From: CAWJFP01 sp963842155 | GTDB lineage: Bacteria; Pseudomonadota; Alphaproteobacteria; JACZXZ01 | Length of the DNA: 64,000 bases | Direction: 5' to 3' | NCBI GenBank assembly: GCA_963842155.1 | Contig: CAWJFP010000036.1 | Span: 1-64,000 of the forward strand | In this document: piece after piece, positions 1 through 10,067 of the stretch | Layout of the letters: every line of letters begins with the position of its first letter | How positions within the stretch are numbered: position 1 is the first letter of the stretch | Notes under the pieces: model-generated | The model's input: only the letters and a program-made list of their open reading frames with translations | Databases searched by the model: none | Told to the model about the DNA's origin: nothing | Translations under genes and position numbers: made by a program

Positions 1-836
1 TGACGGGGACGCGCGATTATATTCGCAAATGCGGCTTCGCGCGGGTGCTGATCGGGCTGAAGCGGAGGAATCCATTCGTCGCTGACCGCGGCGGTCGCGG
101 TGGAGGCGGTGGGCAAGGACAATGTCACGGGGGTGGCAATGCCGGGGCCATATTCCTCGGATCACAGTCTCACCGACGCGCGCGAAATGGCGGCAAGGTT
201 GGGAATCCGTTTTGAGGTGGTGAAGATCACCAGCGTGTACGATGCCTTTCTGAAAGAGCTGGCACCGTTGTTCGGCGGCGCCTCCGTTCTTACTAAAGAT
301 CAGGGTGTGACAGAGGAGAATCTGCAATCGCGGTTGCGGGGCGTGACACTGATGGCGCTATCCAACAAGAGCGGGGCTCTGGTGCTGACCACGGGAAACA
401 AGAGCGAGCTGGCCGTGGGGCACTGCACCCTGTATGGCGATATGTGCGGAGGCTTGGCGGTGATCAGCGACGTGCCCAAGACGATGGTGTATTCGCTCTC
501 GCGCATCGCCAACCGCAGGCTTGGAAACGTGATTCCCGAAAGAGTGTTCCATGAAGCCGCCTTCGGCCGAGCTGCGGCCAGATTAACGAGACACCGACTC
601 GCTTCCGGAATACGAAGTCCTGGACCGGATTCTGGAAGGGCAACATCGAACAGATGCGGACGCCGCGGCAAATCGCCGAGAGCGGGGGATTGCGCATCGA
701 GCTGGTACAAGAAATCGTCAACAAAGTGGACCGGAACGAGTACAAGAGGCAGCAGGCCGCTCCGGGATTGAAAGTAACGACGAAGGCCTTCGGCATCGGG
801 CGGCGGTTTCCCATCGCCCAAAAGTATTCAGGATGA
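1..836 (+). pseudogene. Remnant of a glutamine-dependent NAD+ synthetase (C-terminal synthetase domain), broken
   Basis: The window opens inside an NAD synthetase ammonia-ligase domain and keeps its C-terminal signature (NEYKRQQAAPG, then RRFPIAQKY) before a TGA at 834-836. Recognisable blocks include RVLIGL, TGNKSELAVGH and YGDMCGG. Reading frame is lost near 60, 553 and 641, each fixed by dropping one base, and an in-frame TAA lies at 584-586. The ATP-loop motif normally written SGGIDS reads SGGIHS, so the key Asp is lost. The 5' half lies outside the window. GC and codon use are visibly lower than downstream genes. An intact-looking paralogue of different sequence lies at 14574-16230, so this copy is probably foreign and non-functional, or part of a mis-joined contig end. 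Confidence 0.8.
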
Positions 837-3800
837 CGTATTTGGGATGAAGAAAGCGGTGTAGCCCGTCGAGGCCGTGCCGACAGTCATGCCGTTGGCG
901 AGCGCCGCCACCGCGGCGCCGGCAAGCACGGTGGCGCCGTAACCGCTGTAGGCGGTGCCGGAAATGACCTGCGGGGTGCTGGTGAATTGCCATTGCAGAT
1001 AGGGGAAGGAGTTGCCGGCGACGATATTCCAGGTCGTCGGGAGATCGAAGCCGGTGTAACTCGCCAACTGGAACGGACTGGGTCCCGAGTTTGCCGTCAG
1101 CCCAATGACGTTTGAGGTCCCGGGCGTATTGTCGTTCGCGCCGATGCCGGTAGCGTGCCGGCCCGGCCGTGTCCTCGTCCCAATAGCCGTCGGTGACCGA
1201 GCCGCTGCTAGTGTTCCATCCGATCAGCCCGCCGACAAGGTTGCCGCTGCCGCTGGCACTGACCAGGCCGACGCTATAGACGTCGGTGATCGAGCCGTCG
1301 TTCCTTCCGATGAGCCCGCCAATGCCGCCATTACCGCCGTTATCGGTCACTGCGCCGGTCGCATAGGCGTTGGTGATCGAGCCGGTGTTCCACCCGACCA
1401 ATCCGCCGAGGGCGGCGAACCCCAGATTATCGAACAGCTCGCCCGTGGCGTAGGAGAGCGTGATCGAGCCGACATTCAGCCCCACGAGCCCGCCGCCGGC
1501 GGCGCCGTGCGTTATGTCCGCGCCGCCGCCGGAGGTCACATTGCCGCTGGCCCAGGACTGCGTGATCGTGGCGCCGGAATCGTTGAGACCAACCAACCCC
1601 CCGACGACGGGGCCGGAATCGGAATCCGTGACGGTGACGGAGTCGCTGACGTTGCCGGTGGCGAAGGAATTCGTAATCGAGCCTGTCGTCGGCTTGTTCC
1701 AGCCGACGAGGCCGCCGACATTGGCGTATTCCTGGCTATCAGTGACCGTACCGCTCGCGCTGGATTGCGTGACCGTTCCGGCGTTGCCGCCAACCAGCCC
1801 GCCGACCGAATCATGCTGGCTATTTTCCGCGACGGCGACGCTCGAGGTGGATTGCGAAACGGTCCCGCCATTGGCCCCGACGAGCCCGCCGACTCCGGCA
1901 AACACGCTGTCGGCCGTGATCGTGCCGCTCGAAGAGGAACCCGAGACGGTGCCGAGATTGTGCCCGACCAGCGCGCCGGCATCTCCTGCGTTGGTGAGCG
2001 TGTTGTCGACATAACTATAATTGATGGCGACATTGGTCAGATTGATGTCGCTTATAACCGAGCCGGTGTCCGTAGAGCCGAACAGCCCAACGAATTGGTC
2101 CGAGGAGGTGATCTTGAGGCCGCTGATCGTGTTGCCGAGGCCTTCGAAGGTGCCAGTAAAGAGAGTGGTAATCGGCGAGGTGCTGTAAGTGCTGTCGCCG
2201 GACGCGTTATAGCTGTTGGCAAGCGCGTAGTAACCCGACGGCGTTATGGCGATGTCGGCGGCAAGCGTGGCGATGTTATTTACCAGCGTGTAGGGGTTGC
2301 CATTGATGCTGAGCGCTTCGCTGGTGTTGGCGAATGTGATGTTGCCGCCGTTGGAGAAATTGAGAGTGGCGGCCAAGTTGTCATGGAGGCCATTGCTGCC
2401 GGTGTCGCCGTCGACCAGCGTCAGCGCTGCGGTTCCCGTCGCCGAGACCGATGCGTTGATGTTGATATTGTTGTAAGCATCGAGCGTCAGTGTGTTCGCC
2501 GACCAGGTCAGCGGCGCAGCGATCGTGATGTCGCCTGCGCCGCTGCTCTGGATGCCCGGGGTTGACGTGCCCGAAGCGGTGGTCTGGATCAAAACACTGG
2601 TGGAGTTGAGGTCGCTCTCGATCGTGCTCGCGGCGCCTGAATCGATGGTCAAGTTGTAGGGGTCGAGAATCCAAGTTCCGGTCTGGCCATTGGCCGCCGA
2701 GGTATCGACGCGCGCGCCGGTGAAATCGAGCGTATGCCCCGACGTCTCGATCGTCCCGCCATTGCCGCTGACGGAGCCGCCCTTGGCTTGCAGCGTGCCG
2801 ACCGCGTTGGTGCTGTCGTCGGACCAGACCACGACGGTGCCGCCGTCGCCCGTCGTCTCCGCGTTCGCGAGCAACGTGGCGCCGGAGGCGACCGTGGTGT
2901 CGGTCGCATGGGCGAGCGTGCCGCCACCATGCAACCCGCCGCCCACCAGCACCTGCCCGCCGCCGGCATCGCCCGACGCGTCCAGCGTCGCGCCGTTTTG
3001 GATTTCGACATTTTGTCCCGTCACCGAGATCGAGCCGCCGGTCTGCCCCGCCTGCTTGCCCGAGGCGTCGATGGTGCCGGAGACCGTCACGTTGCCTTGC
3101 GATCCGCCGTCGAGGACCACCTCGCCATTCTTTATCGAGGCGCTGGTCGCCTGGATCATGCCATCCATGTTGATGACCGAGCCGACGATGTTCTTGATCG
3201 TCTGCGCGGTCATCAGCACGCGGCCGCCCTGCGTCGCGATCGTGCCGGAATTGTCGACGAGGTTGGTGACCGGCTTGCCATCCGGCCCGACGGGCACCGC
3301 GTCGACCGGCCCCGTGATCTGGTAGGTGAGAAGCCCGTCGCCATTGAGGTCGATAGCGAAGGTCTTGGCGCCGCCCATGACGACGGTGCCGAGATCGACC
3401 TGGATCAGGCCCTGGTTCTGCACCGAGGGCGCGGAGAGCACGACGTAACCGCCCGAGGCGGCGGTGATCTCGCCGCGGTTGATGATGACGCCCGAGCCCG
3501 GGCTCTGGTTGAAATCGAAGTTGCCGGCCAGGAAATCCGAGTCCGATATGTTGGATGTCGTGAAAAGCAGGCTGCCGACATTGATCACGCCGCTGCGGCC
3601 GATGATCATGCCGTAGGGGTTGATGAAGAAAAGCTGGCCGTTCGAGATCAGATTGCCGTCGATGCGCGAGGGGCCGTAGCCGAGGATGCGATTGAGCGTG
3701 ATCGAGGAAGGGCCTAACAGGTCGATGAAATCGACCGTCTGGCCGATTTTGATGTTGAAGCCCTGCCATTGGATTATGGCGCTGGACGACGATTGAATGA

Positions 3801-4065
3801 TGTTGGTGCGCGTCGAGGAGGAGGTGATCGTGGCGCTGCCGGCCGTCACATTGCCCTTGCCTGGAAGCGCGTAGGCGGCGGGAACGCCAAAGCCCGTATT
3901 CGCGATCAACTGACCCAGAACGAGGGTCGAAATGACGGCCGAACCGACGACGTTTCTCAGCAGCCAATTCGATTTCCGACGCGCCAGCGGGCCCTTTCCC
4001 CGCCGCGCCAGCCTGCGCGCATTGCGAAGCGACAAGCTCCGCGTCCTATGCGGCAAAAAACGCAC
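828..4065 (-). pseudogene. Filamentous-haemagglutinin N-terminal (TPS) domain protein with GLUG repeats; frameshifted and 3'-truncated
   Basis: Large exported adhesin-like protein. A basic leader and hydrophobic stretch (SAVISTLVLGQLIA) precede a two-partner-secretion haemagglutination domain with the hallmark block NGQLFFINPYGMIIGRSG. A glycine/serine/threonine-rich beta-helical middle follows, then about nine GLUG repeats of the form GGLVGxNxGSITxSYATGxV. Near 1149 one extra base shifts the frame; the sensible C-terminus continues as ASYTGFDLPTTWNIVAGNS and on to a TGA at 828-830 inside the nadE remnant. Related proteins run on past this point, so the 3' end looks cut at the junction near 837. 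Start chosen as the GTG at 4065 behind a GGGGGG ribosome site; a TTG at 4086 is an alternative. No TpsB transporter gene is adjacent. Confidence 0.75.
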
Positions 4066-4102
4066 GCAAGCCCCCCGGGTAAACAATCCCTGAATTCATT
4101 GT

Positions 4103-4132
4103 AGTCTATCAGCCCGCCGAAGCATCCGTCAA
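4103..4132 (-). promoter_or_regulatory. Candidate sigma70 promoter of the haemagglutinin-like gene
   Basis: On the minus strand TTGACG and TAGACT are separated by 18 bases, about 40 bases upstream of the chosen GTG start. The match to the -35/-10 consensus is good for -35 and moderate for -10. Inferred from sequence only. Confidence 0.35.
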
Positions 4133-4244
4133 ACAAACCTCAAGCTGGCGCGCCGGCCAAACGGCCCGAGGGCGCGACCTACTGGGCGACCTTGGCGGCA
4201 CCCAAAATTTTGTTGTTTGACGACTGGCCGTCTTTATCGGCTTA

Positions 4245-4319
4245 TGGTGGGCGCGCGTGGGATCGAACCACGGACCCCTGCCGTGTGAAGACAGTGCTCT
4301 CCCGCTGAGCTACGCGCCC
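4245..4319 (-). tRNA. tRNA-Val (anticodon CAC)
   Basis: A complete 75-nt cloverleaf reads on the minus strand. The acceptor stem GGGCGCG pairs with CGCGCCC and the CCA end is encoded (TGG at 4245-4247 on the plus strand). The D-arm is GCTC/GAGC, the anticodon stem CTGTC/GGCAG holds the loop TTCACAC with anticodon CAC, and the T-arm CGTGG/CCACG encloses TTCGATC. It decodes GUG valine codons. It lies between the haemagglutinin-like gene and glmU. Confidence 0.95.
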
Positions 4320-4561
4320 GCGCCGCAGCGGAAACTTGGTATAGGGTCCCGGTATGATTCTGTCAAGAAATGCCGGTGGGGCGCCTTGCGAAGCTTCGCG
4401 CGGTTGCGGTCGTCGTTCGGCAAACCGTCGGGCTTGCGGCTATCGCTTTACAATCTTTAATAAATCTTGAGTTGGATGCGCCCTATCGACTATGGCAAGG
4501 TCGCCCGGCGCCCGACGATGATCGTCCGATCGCCTTGTCCGGTAGGCGCCGCGCCTAACCC

Positions 4562-6035
4562 ATGCGTGATGCGATGACGAAGAGCAATCTGGCCGCAGTG
4601 ATTCTCGCTGCCGGCAAAGGCACGCGGATGAAATCCGCCAAGCCCAAGGTGCTGCACCCGCTCGCGGGACGGCCGATGATCGCCCATCTTCTGGCGACGG
4701 TCGAGCGCCTCGCGCCCGCGCGCACCATGGTCGTGGTCGGGCCGCAGATGGAGGATGTCGCCGCAGCGGTCGAGCCATGGCCGACGATCCTGCAGCGGGA
4801 ACAGCGCGGCACCGGTCATGCCCTATTGATGGCGCGGCAGATGCTCGCGGGCTTTACCGGCGCCGTGCTCGTGCTTTACGGCGACACGCCGCTGGTTTCG
4901 GCCGGCACGCTCGGACGCATGCTCGAGCGGCTGCGCTCCGCCGCTCGCCCGGCGGTCGTGGTGCTGGGCTTTCGCCCGACCGAGGCCGCCCATTATGGCA
5001 GACTCGTCACGAGCGCGGACGGCGCGCTCGAGGCGATCGTCGAGGCGGCCGATGCCTCCGCGGCCGAGCGCGCGATCCCGTTATGCAATTCGGGGGTGAT
5101 GGCCATCGACGGCGGCAGACTGCTGCCCCTGCTGGAGCGCCTGCGCACCGACAATGCCAAGGGCGAATATTATCTGACCGACATCGTGGCGCTTGCCAGG
5201 AGCGATGGCGCCGCTTGCGCCTATGTCGAGGCGCCGGCCGAGGAACTGCTCGGCGTGAATTCGCGCGCCGATCTGGCGCTGGCCGAGGCCGCGGTGCAAC
5301 GAACCCTCCGCGCCCGCGCCATGGCCGAGGGCGCCACTCTCACCGTCACCCGAGACAGTGTGGCTTTGCCACGACACCATGATCGGGCGCGACGTGACCC
5401 TCGGCCCGAATGTGATTTTCGGGCCCGGCGTCGTGGTCGCCGACGGCGCGCAGATTCGCGGATTTTGCCATATCGAGGGCGCCCATATCGGGCCCGGCGC
5501 CATCGTCGGTCCGTTCGCGCGGCTGCGCCCCGGCGCGCATATCGGGCCGAATGTGCATATCGGCAATTTCGTCGAGGTCAAGAACACGACGCTCGAGGAG
5601 GGCGCCAAGGCCAATCACCTGACCTATCTCGGCGATGCGCATGTCGGCCGCGGCGCCAATGTCGGCGCCGGCACCATTACCTGCAACTACGACGGCTTCG
5701 ACAAACATCGTACCGAGATCGGCGCGGGCGCCTTCATCGGCTCGAACACCGCGCTGGTCGCGCCGGTCAAGGTGGGCGAGGGGGCCTATGTCGGCGCAGG
5801 CAGCGTGATCACGCGCGAGGTTCCCGCGAACGCGCTGGCGCTGGAGCGCGCTCGCCAAGGCGAGATCCCCGACTGGGCGACGGCCTTCCGCGCGCAAAAA
5901 CGCGAAGAGAAGGCGCGCAAGAGGGACGCCGCCAAGGGCGGCAAGGGGAAAGCGATATCGCCGCGCGCTGCGACGGCAACGAAGCCTGCCGCGGCCAGGA
6001 CGCGGGTGGCCGGCACGAAGGCGAGGAAGGGATAG
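4562..6035 (+). CDS. glmU: Bifunctional GlmU: N-acetylglucosamine-1-phosphate uridyltransferase / glucosamine-1-phosphate acetyltransferase (one frame break)
   Basis: Makes UDP-GlcNAc for peptidoglycan and lipopolysaccharide in the cytoplasm. The N-terminal pyrophosphorylase domain shows LAAGKGTRMKS, the loop QREQRGTGHA and YGDTPL. The C-terminal left-handed beta-helix shows hexapeptide repeats and the acetyltransferase block NHLTYLGDAHVG followed by AGTITCNYDG. A one-base insertion in a C run near 5350 separates the domains; removing it joins GATLTVT to ETVWLCHDT in one frame of about 490 residues. An Ala/Lys-rich basic tail ends the protein. The start could also be the ATG at 4574. glmS begins 6 bases after the stop, suggesting co-transcription. 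As this gene is normally essential, the break is probably a sequence error. Confidence 0.93.
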
Positions 6036-6041
6036 CGGAGA

Positions 6042-7867
6042 ATGTGCGGTATCATTGGCATCGTGGGCTTGCGCGAAGTGTCGCCGCTCCTCCTCGAGGG
6101 GCTGAAGCGGCTCGAATATCGCGGCTATGATTCCGCCGGCATCGCCACCCTCGTGAATGGCGGCATCGACCGGCGCCGCGCCGAGGGCAAGATCGTCAAG
6201 CTCGAGGCGTTAGTCGCCGAGCGGCCGCTCGCCGGCACCACGGGCATCGGGCATACGCGTTGGGCCACGCATGGCGCGCCCAACGAGCGCAATGCCCATC
6301 CCCATGCGACCGAGCGCGTCGCCGTCGTGCATAACGGCATCATCGAGAATTTCCAGGAGCTGCGCGACGAGCTCGTCGCGCGCGGCTGCAACTTCGCGAC
6401 CGAGACCGACACGGAGGTGGTGGCGCATCTCCTGACCGCCTATCTGCAGGACGGGCTCGCTCCGCGCGAGGCCATGCAAAAGGCGATGCCGCGCCTCCAT
6501 GGCGCCTTCGCGCTCGCCATCATGTTCGCCGGCCATCATGGCTTGCTGATGGGCGCGCGCCGCGGTTGCCCGCTCGCGGTCGGCTATGGCGAGGGCGAGA
6601 TGTATCTCGGATCGGACGCGATGGCGCTCGCGCTCCTCACCGATCGCATCAGCTATCTTGCCGAGGGCGACTGGGTCGAGCTCACGCTCGAAGACGCGCG
6701 GATCCATGACGCGCAGGGCAAGCGCGTCAAGCGCGAGATCAAGCGGACGAAGCTCTCGGGCGTTCTCATGGGCAAGGGCAATTTCCGGCATTTCATGCTG
6801 AAGGAGATCCATGACCAGCCGGAGGCGCTGGGCGACACGCTGCGCAGCATGATCAACCCGACGACGCGCCGCGTGGCGCTACCGGAACTGCCGGTCGATT
6901 GGGCGAAGGTGAGCCGGCTCACGATCAGCGCTTGCGGCACGGCCTTCTATGCCGGCCTTGTCGGTAAATATTGGCTCGAGGGGCTAGCAAGGCTGCCGGT
7001 CGAGGCCGATATCGCCTCCGAGTTTCGCTATCGCGAGGCGCCGCTGCCCGAGGGCGGCGTCGCTCTCTTCATCTCGCAGTCCGGCGAGACGCTCGACACG
7101 ATGGCTGCGCTGGACTATGCGCGCGCCGAGGGGCAGACCATCCTCTCCGTCGTCAATGTCGAGGAAAGCTCGATCGCGCGCGCTTCGGATGGAGTGCTGC
7201 CGACCCACGCGGGCCCCGAGATCGGCGTCGCCTCGACCAAGGCCTTTACGACGCAACTCGCCGTGATGGCTTGCCTCGCCATCGCGGCCGCGCGCGCGCG
7301 CGGCAGGATCGACGAGGCGACCGAGGCGCGGCTGGTGCATGCGCTGATGGAGTTGCCCGCCCATGCCGCCGAGCTGCTCAACCACGACGCGCGGATCGCC
7401 GCGCCTCGCCAGTCTCCTCGCGGAGACCCGCGACGTGCTCTATCTCGGGCGCGGCACGGGCTATCCCATCGCGCTCGAAGGGGCGCTGAAGCTCAAGGAG
7501 ATTTCCTACATCCATGCCGAGGGCTACGCGGCGGGCGAGATGAAGCATGGGCCGATCGCCCTCATCGCCGACGACGTGCCGGTAATCGTCATCGCGCCCT
7601 CGGGCCCGCTCTTCGAGAAGACGGCGAGCAACATGCAGGAGGCGGTGGCGCGCGGTGGGCGCGTGATCCTGCTGTCCGACCGCAAGGGCATCGACAAGCT
7701 CGGCGGCAAGGCGGTGGCGACGATCGAGCTTCCGGAGGTCGATCCCTTCGTGGCGCCTATCCTCTACGCCATTCCCGGTGCAGCTCCTCGCCTATCACAC
7801 GGCGGTGCTCAAGGGCACCGACGTCGACCAGCCGCGCAACCTCGCCAAGAGCGTCACGGTGGAGTAG
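6042..7867 (+). CDS. glmS: Glutamine--fructose-6-phosphate aminotransferase (isomerizing) (two frame breaks)
   Basis: Catalyses the first step of hexosamine synthesis: fructose-6-phosphate plus glutamine to glucosamine-6-phosphate. The N-terminal Ntn amidotransferase starts MCGIIGIVG with nucleophile Cys2 and contains HTRWATHGAPNERNAHPH. The first SIS domain shows SACGTAFYAG and SQSGETLDT; the second shows HAEGYAAGEMKHGPIALI. Single-base insertions near 7405 and 7777 break the frame; the restored end reads LAYHTAVLKGTDVDQPRNLA and then KSVTVE with TAG at 7865-7867, the canonical GlmS terminus. Restored length is about 608 residues, normal for the family. GAGAATG gives a short ribosome site. 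It forms a pair with glmU. Confidence 0.93.
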
Positions 7868-7993
7868 CGCCGCGGCGCGATGGCTTGTTGCGCTCCGTCG
7901 GCTCGACGCGACGGCCGGTTCGGCGACGCAGCCCCGATAGGCAACGCGCTAGCGCGTTGCTATGCTCGCCTTCCGCAGAAGGGAGCGATAGCC

Positions 7994-8440
7994 ATGACCC
8001 GGGACGATGTGAGCCGAAAGATCCTCGACGCCAAGCGCAAGAAGGGTTTGAGCTGGCACCAAATCGCCAAGAAGATCGGCGGAAACTCGCCGATATTCAT
8101 CACGGCGGCGCTGCTCGGCCAGATGAAGCTGGAAAAAGGCCAGGCGAAGAAGGCCGCCAAGCTCCTCGGCCTCGGCGCCAGCGAGGCGGCGCTCTTGACC
8201 GAGGTTCCTTATCGCGGCTCGTTGCCGACCGCCGTGCCGACCGACCCGCTGATCTACCGCTTTTACGAGCTCGTCCAGGTCTATGGCACGACCTGGAAGG
8301 CGGTGATCGAGGAGGAATTCGGCGACGGCATCATGAGCGCCATTGACTTCGACATGACGATCCGGCGCAAGCCCGATCCGAAGGGCGACCGGGTGGAGAT
8401 CGTGATGGCGGGCAAGTTTCTACCCTACAAGCGATATTGA
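7994..8440 (+). CDS. cynS: Cyanate hydratase (cyanase)
   Basis: Converts cyanate and bicarbonate to carbamate and CO2, releasing ammonia, in the cytoplasm. The 148-residue length is close to the usual 156. The N-terminal helix-turn-helix-like domain (KKGLSWHQIAKKIGG) precedes the catalytic domain. The active-site Arg and Glu lie in IYRFYELVQVYG and the Ser in GDGIMSAIDF, matching Arg96, Glu99 and Ser122 of the E. coli enzyme. The end FLPYKRY is typical. The start is the ATG behind GGGAG. No cynT carbonic anhydrase, cynR regulator or cyanate transporter is adjacent; it sits alone between glmS and gor. Confidence 0.95.
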   Translation: MTRDDVSRKILDAKRKKGLSWHQIAKKIGGNSPIFITAALLGQMKLEKGQAKKAAKLLGLGASEAALLTEVPYRGSLPTAVPTDPLIYRFYELVQVYGTTWKAVIEEEFGDGIMSAIDFDMTIRRKPDPKGDRVEIVMAGKFLPYKRY

Positions 8441-8528
8441 TATTAGATGTGGTATCAGGTCCTGGCCTGCCGGTCTAAGCCGGCCAGGCGAAGGAATGCC
8501 GACGCACAACCACTCGGCAAGGGCAAAT

Positions 8529-9905
8529 ATGGCGCAATATGATTTCGACCTCTTCGTCGTCGGCGGCGGCTCGGCCGGCGTGCGGGCTGCGCGCGTATCC
8601 GCGTCCTACGGCGCGCGCGTGGCGCTGGCCGAGGAGCGCTATCTCGGCGGCACCTGCGTCAATGTCGGCTGCATCCCCAAGAAGCTGCTCGTCTATGCGA
8701 GCCGCTATGCGGGCGAGTTCGAGGACTCGGCGGGGTTCGGCTGGACGGTCGGCGAGCGCCGCTTCGACTGGCCCACGCTGATCGTCAACAAGAACCGCGA
8801 GATTGCCCGGCTCAACGGCATCTATCGCCGGCTGCTGGAGGAACGCGGGGTCGAGATCATCGATGCGCGCGCGGCGCTGCTCGGCGCGCATGAGATCGAG
8901 GTGGCCGGCAAGGTGGTCACGGCCGCCAATATTCTCGTTGCGACGGGCGGTTGGCCCGTCATGCCCGAGATTCCCGGACGCGAGCTCGCCATCAGCTCGA
9001 ACGAGGCCTTCTTCCTCGAGCGCCTGCCCGAACGCGTGGCAATTCTGGGCGGCGGCTATATCGGCTGCGAGTTCGCCGGCATCTTCCACGGCCTCGGCAG
9101 CCGCGTCGTGCAGATTTATCGCGGGCCGCTCTTCCTGCGCGGCTTCGACAAGGATTTGCGCGAGATGCTGGCGCGCGAGATGCGCAAGAAGGGCGTCGAG
9201 CTGCGTTTCAACGCCGAGGTCGCGCGGCTCGATCGTCATGAGGACGCCATCCGCGTGACGCTCGAGGATGGCGATCGGCTCGATGTCGATCAGGTGCTTT
9301 TCGCCACCGGCCGCGCGCCCAACAGCCGGAACCTCGGCCTCGAGGCGGCGGGCGTGACGACGGACGTGAAGGGCGCCATCGTCGTCGATGATTATTCGCG
9401 CACCAACCAGCCCAACATCTACGCCGTGGGCGACGTGACGGACCGTCTCAATCTCACGCCGGTGGCGATCGCCGAGGGCCAGGCCGTGGCCGAGACCCTC
9501 TTCAACGACAACCCGACCCGGCCCGACCATATGGACGTGCCTTCGGCCGTGTTCAGCGATCCCACCATCGCCACGGTAGGCCTCACCGAGGAGGCGGCGC
9601 GCCGCCGCTATGGCGCGGTCACGGTCTACCGCACGAGCTTCCGTCCCTTGAAGCATACGCTCTCCGGGCGCGACGAGCAGACCATGATGAAGCTGGTGGT
9701 GGCCAAGGACAGCGACCGCGTGGTCGGCGTCCATATGGCGGGCGAGGAGGCGGGCGAGATCATCCAGGGGCTGGCCGTCGCGCTCAAGGCCGGCGCCACG
9801 AAACGCGATTTCGACCGCACTATCGCCATCCACCCGACCGCGGCCGAGGAGTTCGTCACCATGCGTACACCGTTGCCCGAGCCCGATCGCCAGGCGGCGG
9901 AGTAG
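8529..9905 (+). CDS. gor: Glutathione-disulfide reductase
   Basis: NAD(P)H-dependent flavoprotein that reduces oxidised glutathione in the cytoplasm. The N-terminal FAD motif is GGGSAGVRAAR; the redox disulfide is GGTCVNVGCIPKK; the central NAD(P)H fold shows ILGGGYIGCEFAG; the second FAD contact is YAVGDVTDRLNLTPVA; the dimer-interface base is the His of IAIHPTAAEEF near the C-terminus. Length (458 residues) fits the family. ATG at 8529 is preferred over an in-frame ATG at 8496 because AAGGGC precedes it and the family begins with the FAD fold. Two GST genes occur in the window, consistent with an active glutathione system. Confidence 0.93.
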   Translation: MAQYDFDLFVVGGGSAGVRAARVSASYGARVALAEERYLGGTCVNVGCIPKKLLVYASRYAGEFEDSAGFGWTVGERRFDWPTLIVNKNREIARLNGIYRRLLEERGVEIIDARAALLGAHEIEVAGKVVTAANILVATGGWPVMPEIPGRELAISSNEAFFLERLPERVAILGGGYIGCEFAGIFHGLGSRVVQIYRGPLFLRGFDKDLREMLAREMRKKGVELRFNAEVARLDRHEDAIRVTLEDGDRLDVDQVLFATGRAPNSRNLGLEAAGVTTDVKGAIVVDDYSRTNQPNIYAVGDVTDRLNLTPVAIAEGQAVAETLFNDNPTRPDHMDVPSAVFSDPTIATVGLTEEAARRRYGAVTVYRTSFRPLKHTLSGRDEQTMMKLVVAKDSDRVVGVHMAGEEAGEIIQGLAVALKAGATKRDFDRTIAIHPTAAEEFVTMRTPLPEPDRQAAE

Positions 9906-9933
9906 TGCAACGCTGCCGTCGCAATAAATCCTT

Positions 9934-10012
9934 CGTCATTGCGAAAAGGCGGAGTCGGCCAATTAGATACATGCCGCCGACAATCGGCATTCGCCTTCGG
10001 CTCGCGATGACG
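9934..10012. repeat. REP-like imperfect inverted repeat
   Basis: CGTCATTGCGA at the left end is the inverted complement of TCGCGATGACG at the right end with one mismatch, enclosing about 57 bases that hold smaller inverted segments. It lies between the convergent gor and GST genes. Such CGTCATTGCGA palindromes are common dispersed repeats in bacterial intergenic DNA. No second copy is visible in this window. Confidence 0.55.
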
Positions 10013-10067
10013 ACAGGTGGATCGGATTTACCGGCAAGGGCAGCGGATTGCCCGTGCTCTATCTCAG

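Noticed and set aside
1105..2565. Long open frame on the plus strand opposite the haemagglutinin-like gene
   Set aside because: It is antisense to a convincing protein, has an Ala/Asp/Arg-biased composition with no domain, and GC-rich third positions keep such frames open by chance.
5340..6035. Separate acetyltransferase gene in the second half of glmU
   Set aside because: The apparent GTG start lies inside the conserved junction of GlmU, and the two halves join exactly when one C is removed.
5990..6041. glmS ribozyme upstream of glmS
   Set aside because: Only six bases separate glmU and glmS, and the ribozyme is typical of Gram-positive bacteria. Nothing resembling its core was seen.
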